DNA from: Streptomyces sp. NBC_01478
GTDB taxonomy: Bacteria > Actinomycetota > Actinomycetes > Streptomycetales > Streptomycetaceae
Reading direction: 5' to 3'
NCBI RefSeq assembly: GCF_036227225.1
Contig: NZ_CP109444.1
Coordinates: 8,227,501-8,291,500 of the forward strand
Length of the DNA: 64,000 bases
Shown: positions 8,591-15,430 of the stretch, one piece after another
Layout: the number at the start of each line of letters is the position of its first letter
Numbering within the stretch: the stretch's first letter is position 1
Position numbers and translations under genes: made by a program
Notes under the pieces: model-generated
The model's database searches: none
Told to the model about the DNA's origin: nothing
What the model saw: the letters and a program-made list of their open reading frames with translations, nothing else

Positions 8591-10069
8591 TCACGACCTG
8601 GGCTCGCGCCATCGATGCGCGAGCCCGGTGATGCGGGAGCGAAAGGTATTGCGTGCGGCGCGGGCGTGCTCCGCCGCGAGGTGCCGTCCGGTGACGGAGG
8701 GCGCGGCATCGCCCAGGCCGAGCAGGGCGGTGTCGTACGGGCATCGGGGGTCACACCCTGCGGTACGGCGATCGAGGGTGCCGGTGGCGAGGTGGTACAG
8801 GTGGGCCCCGGTGTCACTGACCCCGGCAGGCGCGGCCACCATGGTGATGAACTGGGCCAGTTCGGCGGCTGCCGCCGCGGTGGAGAAGACGAAGACGTTC
8901 TCCTTGCGGCGCAGAGGATGGTCGGTGGGTAGGCCCGTGATGTAGGAGGGGTCCTCCAGCAAGCCATCGCGCTCCATGGGGACGTACGCGGAGTCGTACT
9001 GGCCGAGGCATTCGAGACAGGCTCGGCCAGGGGCGGCGATGTGGGCGCGCCATTCGGCGCCTTGGAGACTGCCGCCGCGGGCGTCGACGCTGACTCCGCC
9101 GTCGACGACGGGGATGAGGTGTGCGTACGCGAGCTGGTTGAGGACGTGGCGTGGCCACGGGCGGTCGACGCAGGAGAAGAGCACGTCGCAGTCGGCGGCC
9201 ACCACGAAGCCGTCCGGTTCGGTGATGCTCGCCTCCAGTGCGGTGACCTGGAATTCCGAGGCGGTGGCGGCGCGACGAGCCTCGCGCGCGGCTAGGCGGA
9301 CCTTGGGTCGCTTCATGCGGGCGTCGCGTGATGTGGCGTGCAGGAGGCGGTCGAGGTTGACGGTCTCCACGGTGTCGAAGTCGAAGAGGGTGAGGCGGCC
9401 TATGCCGGTGCGCGCGAGGGCCTCGACGACCAGCATGCCGACCGAGCCGGTACCGACCACACCGACATGGAGTCGGGCCAGGGTGTTCTGGGTCTGCTGA
9501 CCCCACGCGGAGAGACTGCGCTGCTGCGCGCTCGTGACGACCGGAGTCGGGAGCAGAAGGCTGTTGAAAGTGACGGCGAATTCCTCGCCGACGACGCGGA
9601 CGCTCTCGGCGTGCAGCGGCCGGTAGTGCCGAGGTCCGTGCTGCTGCCAGATCCGGGCGCTGTGCCCGCCGTCGCCTCCGGCGAAGGTCATCCCGAGTAG
9701 GGGGTGGTCGGTGAGCGCGAGGGCTTGTGCCGCGAAGGAGGCTTCAGCGTCGTGGTCGACCTGGTTCAGACGCTGCCAGCCGCGCCCCTGCGGGTGGGAG
9801 TGGATCAGGCCGACACCGCAGCCACGTTCAGCGGCCAGGGCTGCCGAACGCAGGAAGTAGGCGCTGGTGAAATCGACGGTGCCGTGCACGATGTGCTCCC
9901 CTTCCAGGGGAAGCGCGACGTCCACCAGCACGGCGGTGGTACGGCGGGCACCGGTGGCCGGACGCCACAGGACGAAACAGCAGTCCTCCTGCCCGTCGGT
10001 ACGCAGGAGATGCTCGCCGAGTCGTCGGGCGAGGGACGAGGGTACGGCCGCGCTGAACCGGGTGATCAT
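8591..10069 (-). CDS. JAB metalloprotease - E1 (ThiF) fusion
   Basis: 492 aa from ATG 10069, which overlaps the preceding stop as ATGA; the frame is open further upstream but that part is shadow. Residues 1-150 form a JAB/Mov34 domain with H90 and H92 (LIHSHPQG), D105 (QVDHDAE) and an upstream Glu in PLEGEH. Residues about 180-490 are an E1/ThiF adenylation domain: GTGSVG at 206-211, LFDFDTVETVNLDR, and zinc-binding pairs C351/C354 (CLEC) and C439/C443 (CDPRC). It would activate a ubiquitin-like protein with ATP, and the JAB domain would process or remove it. Such fusions occur in bacterial ubiquitin-like operons. The Ser usual in JAMM is Asn here (LNQVD). Confidence 0.87.
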   Translation of the reverse strand: MITRFSAAVPSSLARRLGEHLLRTDGQEDCCFVLWRPATGARRTTAVLVDVALPLEGEHIVHGTVDFTSAYFLRSAALAAERGCGVGLIHSHPQGRGWQRLNQVDHDAEASFAAQALALTDHPLLGMTFAGGDGGHSARIWQQHGPRHYRPLHAESVRVVGEEFAVTFNSLLLPTPVVTSAQQRSLSAWGQQTQNTLARLHVGVVGTGSVGMLVVEALARTGIGRLTLFDFDTVETVNLDRLLHATSRDARMKRPKVRLAAREARRAATASEFQVTALEASITEPDGFVVAADCDVLFSCVDRPWPRHVLNQLAYAHLIPVVDGGVSVDARGGSLQGAEWRAHIAAPGRACLECLGQYDSAYVPMERDGLLEDPSYITGLPTDHPLRRKENVFVFSTAAAAAELAQFITMVAAPAGVSDTGAHLYHLATGTLDRRTAGCDPRCPYDTALLGLGDAAPSVTGRHLAAEHARAARNTFRSRITGLAHRWREPRS

Positions 10070-10437
10070 GCCGCTGCTCGCTCGTCGAGTTGTGCGAACA
10101 GGGTGCGCAGGTGTCGTAGGTAGCCCGGGACACTGCGGTCGGCAGCCCAGTTGGCGGCCGGACGGCTCCAGTACTCCCACTCCGTCCCCAGCCCGGAGGG
10201 GTGGACGGCCCCATGAGGGTGTCCGAGGCGTGGGCTCACGTGCGGGCCGCTGGGCGGGGTCGTGGGGAAGTCCGCGGCGGTCTGCACTCCGATCTTGACG
10301 GTCTGCCCGGTGTACGGGCCGGCCTCGACCGTGTAGTCGAAGACGATGAAGCCGTTCTGCTGCTGGGGCGTGTAGCCGGTGGCCTGAAGGCCTGCCAGCA
10401 GCGCGGCAGGCCCCCAGAGCGGCTCGGTCGTGGTCAT
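10066..10437 (-). CDS. Prokaryotic E2 family E-like protein (no cysteine)
   Basis: 123 aa. The C-terminal half with PHVSPRLGHPHGAVHPSG, then EWEYWSRP and W...YLRHLRTLF resembles the Prok-E2_E family, which has conserved His/Trp positions and lacks the catalytic Cys. Indeed the whole protein contains no Cys, so it cannot form a thioester. It sits between the ubiquitin-like gene and the JAB-E1 gene with ATGA overlaps on both sides (10434-10437 and 10066-10069), so tight co-expression is certain. Its role may be as an adaptor that presents the ubiquitin-like protein. Family call is from pattern recognition only. Confidence 0.68.
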   Translation of the reverse strand: MTTTEPLWGPAALLAGLQATGYTPQQQNGFIVFDYTVEAGPYTGQTVKIGVQTAADFPTTPPSGPHVSPRLGHPHGAVHPSGLGTEWEYWSRPAANWAADRSVPGYLRHLRTLFAQLDERAAA

Positions 10438-10685
10438 GAGGTCGGGGTCGGACCCGTGGACAGCGACACGAACTTCTCGTGCTCGTGCACGGTGATCGGC
10501 TCCTCGCCCCGCCCCTCGAAGGACTCCTGGTGGCGACCGGTGATCTTGACGAGGTAGTGGCTGGCGGGGCTGATCCCGGCCAGTCGCAGGATCTCGTTCG
10601 GCGTGGTGTGGCGGGGAACCCCGGAGACCGGCTCACGGTCCACGGTGATCGTGACGGTCTTGGGGGCGGCGTCTGCCATAGGCAT
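10434..10685 (-). CDS. Ubiquitin-like protein (multiubiquitin family type)
   Basis: 83 aa from ATG 10685, preceded by a strong AAGGAGGT ribosome site. The fold pattern is ubiquitin-like: TVTITVDREPV, an ILRLAGI helix, YLVKITG and an ITVHEHEKFVSLS strand. This matches the bacterial multiubiquitin/Ubl family found with E2_E and JAB-E1 genes. The C-terminus is ...LSTGPTPTS, so a Gly is not terminal; removal of the last five residues would expose STG. First gene of a six-gene operon reading to 6514. It would be the modifier conjugated by the E1/E2 set. Confidence 0.7.
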   Translation of the reverse strand: MPMADAAPKTVTITVDREPVSGVPRHTTPNEILRLAGISPASHYLVKITGRHQESFEGRGEEPITVHEHEKFVSLSTGPTPTS

Positions 10686-10787
10686 GGCGAGACCTCCTTG
10701 TCTCCCGGCGATGCCGGGGTCAAACGGACACGGACCGCGAGGTGCTGGTCCCGTGAACAGGAGAAATGGCCGGTCGGAAGATTTGAA

Positions 10788-10804
10788 TGCACCAAACTGG
10801 TGCA
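10788..10804. promoter_or_regulatory. Palindromic operator between divergent Ubl-CBASS and toxin/XRE genes
   Basis: TGCACCA-AAC-TGGTGCA is a perfect 7-bp inverted repeat. The half-site ATGCACCAA recurs at 10836-10844, and TGCA steps recur at 10801-10804 and 10854-10857, giving a two-site arrangement in the 180-bp gap between divergent operons. The likely ligand is the XRE protein encoded at 11261 (inference). Confidence 0.6.
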
Positions 10805-10865
10805 TGCAAACTCTCGATCTTGTGCCGATGTTAGCATGCACCAAGCCTGTTAATGCAAATGATTC

Positions 10866-11261
10866 GTGAGGCGGCTGGTGGAGCTCTCCTACCTCGACGT
10901 CGAGCTGGCCCGGTCCTGCAACGACGACGCCCTGCGCGAACGCCGCTTTGGCGCGGCACTGTCCGCGGTGCTGCGACGGCGGCTGGCGGAGATCGACGCC
11001 GCGGCCCATCTGGCCGCCCTGGCGTGCCTGCCGGCGGCCAGGCTGCGCCCTTGTCCAGACGGCCGTGGCCTGTTGCTCGTGTCCCTGGGGCCGTATGCGG
11101 ATCTGCACCTGCGTCCGCGCGCCGATCCCCCTCCCCGGCTCACCGACGGAAGACTCGACTACGCGGGCGTCCGAGCCGTGATCGTCACGGATGTTCAGCC
11201 CGAACCTGCTGCGTTCAGCTCCCGCCCCGCACCCCTCCATGCCCGAAGAGAGGCACCGTGA
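10866..11261 (+). CDS. RelE/HigB-like toxin of a type II toxin-antitoxin pair
   Basis: 131 aa. The sequence runs VELSYLDVELARSCND, RRFGAALSAVLRRRLAEIDAA, LPAARLRPCP, LLLVSLGPYADLHLRP, LDYAGVRAVIVTDV. That order (YxxxLxxxC at the N-terminus, xxxLxxRLxxIxAA, L-GPYxLxF-P, hydrophobic end strand) matches killer-protein/HigB-type RelE toxins, which are ribosome-dependent mRNA nucleases. GTG 10866 is used; GTG 10878 is possible. The stop overlaps the start of the XRE-ImmA gene, the normal toxin-first layout of HigBA. Confidence in toxicity is moderate because catalytic residues of this family are poorly conserved. Confidence 0.68.
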   Translation: MRRLVELSYLDVELARSCNDDALRERRFGAALSAVLRRRLAEIDAAAHLAALACLPAARLRPCPDGRGLLLVSLGPYADLHLRPRADPPPRLTDGRLDYAGVRAVIVTDVQPEPAAFSSRPAPLHARREAP

Positions 11262-12376
11262 TGACCCCCGGCGCTGACCCGACCGCGTATGCGCCCCAGA
11301 CCGTCCCTTCCCCTGGGGAGACCCTGAAGGAGACCCTGGAGGTCCTGGGGATCCCGCAAGCCGACCTCGCTCGCCGAACTGGACTGTCCACCAAGCACAT
11401 CAACCAGGTCATTCAGGGCACCGCAGCGCTCAGCCCCGACACCGCCCTGTTGCTGGAGCGCGCCACTGGAGTGCCCGCTGGGCTATGGAGTGCGCGGGAG
11501 GCTGCCTGGCGTACGCAGCTCGCCCGCGAGGAGGAGGAGAGGGCTCTGAGCGAACATCTCGGCTGGCTCGACCACTTCCCTCTACGTGAGTTGGTCAGCC
11601 GCGACATCCTGCCGGACGGGTCCAAGAACGTGAGGAACCTTCGGCGGCTGCTCGATTTCTTCGGTGTGGCCACCCCCGAAGTCGCCCACAACGTGTGGCG
11701 TGGCTACCAGGCCGCGTTCCGTCGCTCCTCTGTACTCAGCCCGAACGAATACGCGACTGCGACCTGGCTGCGGCTGGCCGAACGTGAAGCGCGCAAAAAG
11801 CACTGCGAGCCGTACGACCGAGCGGCGCTCACCGATCTTCTGCCCCGCCTGCGTGAATTGACGTTGCAGGATCAGAACGTCTGGTCGGAGGAACTGCCGC
11901 GTCTCTGTGCCCAGGTGGGAGTTGCGTTGGTGTTCGTCCCGGCGCTGACCAAAACCAACGTCTCCGGAGCCACACGCTGGCTGACGTCCGACAAGGTCAT
12001 GGTGGCCCTGAGCGACCGGTTCAAAACGGACGATCAGTTCTGGTTCAGTCTCTTCCATGAGCTCGCGCATGTCCTGCTGCACGGCAAGCGGCTGACCTTC
12101 ATGGACGATCGTGACAACCTCTCGCCTGACAAACGTCACGAAGACACCAGCGAAGACGAGGCAAACGCGTTCGCAGCCAGCGTCCTCCTGCCGCCTGAGT
12201 ACGCCACGGCATATCGAAGGCTGGCTGCCACCCGCTACCTCTCACTCGCAGACATCCAAGCCTTCGCCCGTTCTGCCGGTATCGCGTCCGGGATCGTCGT
12301 CGGACGGCTCCAGCACGACCGGGTCTATGACTGGGGTAAAGGCAACGGTCTCAAGCGCAAGGTCACGCTCGGCTGA
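11261..12376 (+). CDS. XRE-type HTH fused to ImmA/IrrE metallopeptidase
   Basis: 371 aa from ATG 11261 (GTG 11258 possible). Residues about 15-70 are a XRE helix-turn-helix (LGIPQADLARRTGLSTKHIN...TALLLERATGVP). The C-terminal half is an ImmA/IrrE-like zinc peptidase with FHELAHVLLHG near residue 266 and a downstream DEANAFAASVLLP motif with the third-ligand Glu. In the family the HTH part represses and the peptidase part cleaves the repressor under stress. Co-encoded with the HigB-like toxin and divergent from the CBASS/Ubl operon, it could act as antitoxin and as operon repressor, comparable to CapH-CapP in one chain (inference). Confidence 0.85.
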   Translation: MTPGADPTAYAPQTVPSPGETLKETLEVLGIPQADLARRTGLSTKHINQVIQGTAALSPDTALLLERATGVPAGLWSAREAAWRTQLAREEEERALSEHLGWLDHFPLRELVSRDILPDGSKNVRNLRRLLDFFGVATPEVAHNVWRGYQAAFRRSSVLSPNEYATATWLRLAEREARKKHCEPYDRAALTDLLPRLRELTLQDQNVWSEELPRLCAQVGVALVFVPALTKTNVSGATRWLTSDKVMVALSDRFKTDDQFWFSLFHELAHVLLHGKRLTFMDDRDNLSPDKRHEDTSEDEANAFAASVLLPPEYATAYRRLAATRYLSLADIQAFARSAGIASGIVVGRLQHDRVYDWGKGNGLKRKVTLG

Positions 12377-12393
12377 CAGAGGTCACCGAGATG

Positions 12394-13428
12394 TCATTCC
12401 CTTAAGTCGGGGACATGGCGGTGAGTCAGCAACGTCCATTGCACGTCTCCCGTTTCCGGAGTAGTTGCCCACGTAGCCAGGACTCTCTTGGTCACCAATT
12501 GTTCGAGCAGCAGAGGAAGTATCACGACGGGAGATCCGAACTCCCGCGCCATCAGGTCTGCTTCCGCGAACCCGTGGTCATTTCCGCGGGCCGTACGGGC
12601 CACCAGAGATAGAGCAGCAAGCTGCTGGAGGGGCGTGGCATCGGTGCGGACGCGTGACGCGGTGCGCAGAGCCCAGTCGGCGGCCTGGAGCCGGTCGGGG
12701 CGGGCTGGGTGTTGTGCGAGCAAGCCCGCGTCGAGAAGTTGAACCGTCACTGCTCGATCGGAGGAAAGGGTGGTCCGCAGCCAGCGTGCCCGGCTGAGTT
12801 CCTCCCAGGAGGGCGCGGTCGGCCTGAGGCGGAGACTGCGCAACACCCCGAGGGGAATCCTGGCCTGAGCAGCGTCGTTCAGACGCAACGCGCATTGAAG
12901 GGCGATAAGCCGGGCGGCAGCTCCCGTCTCGGCCGGGAGAGCCGCCGCAAGGTAGTTCAGCATCTCGTGTACGCGGGTTCGGCTGTCGGGCCCTTTGGGG
13001 TGGCGCCGCTTTCGGGTGGAACCTGAGCGTCCGCAGGGCGATGCCCTGGTGGCCAGGATTGTCTCGGGAACGACGGCGGCGTGAGACGTAGCCGCAGCGC
13101 ACGCTGTACACGCGTCGGTGAGGCGCCAAATGCGGCCGCCGCGCTCGCGTGTGAGCAAGAGCCTGATGGGGCCGTTACAGCCCCGATGGCGAGGATGCCA
13201 ACTGCAGCCGCGTTCATGGCATTGACACGTCCGAAGGTGAGGCAGGACGCGATCGCAACGGGCGTGCGATGCCAGATGGGCCAGGAGCTCGGTTCGTGCC
13301 GAGGGGCCGTTGAGCGGTCGGCCGTTATGGGTGCAGTGCTGGCATACGAGGACCGGGCCGCCAGGCTTCGGACACAGTTCCACCGTCCAGGTGCGTCGCA
13401 CTCCAGGGTGAGCGAAGAGGAGCCTCAT
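12394..13428 (-). CDS. Cys/His-rich protein of unknown function
   Basis: 344 aa from ATG 13428 (AGGAGG about 12 nt upstream); an in-frame start at 13491 would extend it across the promoter region and is less likely. The N-terminal 110 residues carry many Cys/His pairs (CQHCTHNG, CRDRVL-type, CQCHERGCSWHPRHRGC, ACTACAA), suggesting zinc-ribbon or treble-clef domains; the C-terminal 200 residues are helical. I do not recognise the family beyond a general likeness to Streptomyces accessory proteins. Divergent from the XRE gene at 13591 and probably controlled from the inverted repeats between them. Confidence 0.6.
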   Translation of the reverse strand: MRLLFAHPGVRRTWTVELCPKPGGPVLVCQHCTHNGRPLNGPSARTELLAHLASHARCDRVLPHLRTCQCHERGCSWHPRHRGCNGPIRLLLTRERGGRIWRLTDACTACAAATSHAAVVPETILATRASPCGRSGSTRKRRHPKGPDSRTRVHEMLNYLAAALPAETGAAARLIALQCALRLNDAAQARIPLGVLRSLRLRPTAPSWEELSRARWLRTTLSSDRAVTVQLLDAGLLAQHPARPDRLQAADWALRTASRVRTDATPLQQLAALSLVARTARGNDHGFAEADLMAREFGSPVVILPLLLEQLVTKRVLATWATTPETGDVQWTLLTHRHVPDLRE

Positions 13429-13494
13429 GGCGCGTGCGTTCCTCCTGTCGTTTCCGCGCCGGCCCCCGTCGGGCTGGGATCGGGCGCCCACGGT

Positions 13495-13576
13495 AGTGCA
13501 GACCTCTGCCCTCTGTTGAGCTGCTGACTAGCAGAAATAGGGCAGAGGTCTGCACTGACAGGGCAGGTGTCTGCAC
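13495..13576. promoter_or_regulatory. Long inverted-repeat operator plus third copy
   Basis: AGTGCAGACCTCTGCCCT (13495-13512) is the exact reverse complement of 13539-13556. A third, near-identical copy (two mismatches) is at 13560-13576 in the same orientation as the second. Inside the large repeat a smaller CTGCT-GACT-AGCAG hairpin lies at 13521-13534. The array occupies the gap between the divergent Cys-rich gene and XRE gene, so it is probably the XRE operator. Confidence 0.65.
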
Positions 13577-13590
13577 CGTCGGATGGTCAG

Positions 13591-13854
13591 GTGACGATCT
13601 TCCCGCCCGACCCGGACTTCGGCGCTCTGCGTCTGGAGCTCGCTCGGCTGCGTGCGGCGCGGAGATGGACGTACGACGAGCTGGCCGCCCGGAGCGGCCT
13701 GGCCAGAAGGACCCTCATCGAGATCGAGCAGGGTCGGACGATCGGCACCCTCAAGACTTGGCACGCTCTCGCTCACGCGCTCGGTACGCCGCTCGACGAA
13801 CTCTTCAGTTCCCTCTGTCGCGGGCACGAACCGCCTGAGCGGACGGGCGGCTGA
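13591..13854 (+). CDS. XRE-family HTH regulator
   Basis: About 87 aa from GTG 13591; GTG 13567 is in frame but lies inside the repeat operator. The HTH is LRAARRWTYDELAARSGLAR with recognition helix RRTLIEIEQGR, followed by TWHALAHALGTPLDELF, the standard XRE/Cro layout. Small stand-alone repressor that likely autoregulates through 13495-13576. Confidence 0.82.
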   Translation: MTIFPPDPDFGALRLELARLRAARRWTYDELAARSGLARRTLIEIEQGRTIGTLKTWHALAHALGTPLDELFSSLCRGHEPPERTGG

Positions 13855-14013
13855 CGGACCGTCGGGGCCTGTTCGGCAATCACTCGATCGGGCAGGTCGA
13901 TGTGAACACGTGATCGGCGCATCGAATGTGTGTCGCCAAGATTGGGGCCATTTGGTGGACTCCACCGGCCCGAGCGTCGCCCGTCCGGCGTGCTGCCTGG
14001 CAGCTTCACACAC

Positions 14014-14895
14014 ATGCGCCCCTCACCCACACGCCGACGCTGGGACAACAGCCCCGTCGTGGCCCATCAACGACGCTCCTTGCGTGTCGATCCCGACAGC
14101 CCGACCCGGCTTCTGCGCTGTGCCCAGCGCGACCGATGCCGTGAGTGCGGCAACCTTGTCGAGTGGTACCACCGAGCTTGTGACCGCCCCGTCCGCCTAC
14201 ATCCACGGGAGTTGCCGGCGGTCGAGGTTCCGGCCGGCTGCCGCTGGCACGTCAGCTCCGGTCTCGCGTATCCCGCCGGGGATGGCAGCGTATGGTGCCG
14301 ACTGGCCCACGCCGCCGTCTGCCCCGCCCGCGATGCCACCTCCGTCATCGCTCCCGCGCTGACAGGGCTACGGCGGGCGTTGGCGGTGAACACGCGTCGC
14401 CTGACGGACACCGGCGCCTTCATCCCGGCCGCAGGCGCGGACCTTCCGGAGGAGCAACGGGACGTCTGTCGACCCGCCAGACCCGTCGTCCAGATCCTGT
14501 ACATCCGCTACCTCGCCGCGCGCCCTGTGGGCGAGATCCAGTGCGTTGCCCAGACGCGGCATCGTGACCGCTGCACTCGCATCTTGCTCACTCCAGACGG
14601 CTCCACCGGTATCTGGACCTTGGTTCCAGCAACAGCCGAGCGAGGCCAACTGGCCCTTCCTGCTGAGGTGATGGCTCTGTACGACCTCTCCTCCCTGCCG
14701 TACGCAGAGCAGTTGCGGTGGCGCACCCAGCGCTGCCCTCAGCACGCTGCCGCCCCGACGGCGGCAGACCTGGTACGTGCCGAATGGGAGCCCTTCGATC
14801 CACTTCTTCACCATGACTGCGTGAGTCGTAGGCTCCCCATCCACGGACGCCGACCGCGCCCGGGCGGCGACGCGCGGAAGACAGCCCGGCGATGA
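14014..14895 (+). CDS. DUF6083-type Cys-rich protein
   Basis: 293 aa from ATG 14014 (the open frame begins earlier without support). RVDPDSPTRLLRCAQRDRC, then RECGNLVEWYHR and CRWHVSSGLAYPAGDGSVWC match the DUF6083 pattern common in Streptomyces, with Cys pairs likely to bind zinc. A second Cys/His motif follows near CVAQTRHRDRC and CPQHAA. Function unknown. It overlaps the next gene by ATGA (14892-14895) and precedes a UvrD-like helicase, so the three are one operon. Confidence 0.65.
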   Translation: MRPSPTRRRWDNSPVVAHQRRSLRVDPDSPTRLLRCAQRDRCRECGNLVEWYHRACDRPVRLHPRELPAVEVPAGCRWHVSSGLAYPAGDGSVWCRLAHAAVCPARDATSVIAPALTGLRRALAVNTRRLTDTGAFIPAAGADLPEEQRDVCRPARPVVQILYIRYLAARPVGEIQCVAQTRHRDRCTRILLTPDGSTGIWTLVPATAERGQLALPAEVMALYDLSSLPYAEQLRWRTQRCPQHAAAPTAADLVRAEWEPFDPLLHHDCVSRRLPIHGRRPRPGGDARKTARR

Positions 14896-15407
14896 CGCGG
14901 CAGCACGCTATCGAGATCATCCTGACCAGGCCAGTCACCCGCGGAGAGCTTCAGCGGGCCTGTCGGGCGGTGTCGCTCGCCGCGAATGCCGACCACACCC
15001 GGCTGATGACCGTGCGCCGCGGCAAGTCGCCTGGCCAGGCACTGCGGTCACTTCGGCGGGAACTCGATCGGCTACTTCCCATCGACGTGCTCACAACTCA
15101 CTACACCGACGGGTCCGGCCAGGTTTTGTTGAACGTCGTCCTGCCTCGTGCCACACGCTCGTCGGTTCTCCAGGCCGCGGCAGCCGGGAAGCAGAAACCC
15201 GGAGTCTTCCTGGGCCGGGCCGTCGTAGCGGCCCTTGAACGGAACGAGCGGGACCGCACTCGACGACTGGCCGCGCAGGTCAAGAGTCTTCTTGCCCACC
15301 ACACCCCTGAAGACGTACTGAGCTGTGCGGCCCACCTCCTGCTGCACAGCCGTCAGCGGGCGTCCTCTCATTCATACGACGCGGACAGCTCCCACACGAC
15401 CCCGTAA
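14892..15407 (+). CDS. Hypothetical protein in helicase operon
   Basis: 171 aa, start overlaps the stop of the previous gene. It contains alternating hydrophobic and basic segments (IEIILTRPVTRGELQRACR; RSLRRELDRLLPIDVLTTHYTD) and a helical C-terminus. No Cys pairs, signal peptide or TM segment. I do not recognise a family. Twenty-three bp separate it from the helicase gene, so it is likely a partner of that protein. Confidence 0.6.
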   Translation: MTRQHAIEIILTRPVTRGELQRACRAVSLAANADHTRLMTVRRGKSPGQALRSLRRELDRLLPIDVLTTHYTDGSGQVLLNVVLPRATRSSVLQAAAAGKQKPGVFLGRAVVAALERNERDRTRRLAAQVKSLLAHHTPEDVLSCAAHLLLHSRQRASSHSYDADSSHTTP

Positions 15408-15430
15408 CCCACTCCTCCACGGAGCCCCTG

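Noticed and set aside
10434..11240. Long 268-aa version of the Ubl gene
   Set aside because: Extension runs antisense through the toxin gene and promoter; the AAGGAGGT site fixes the start at 10685.
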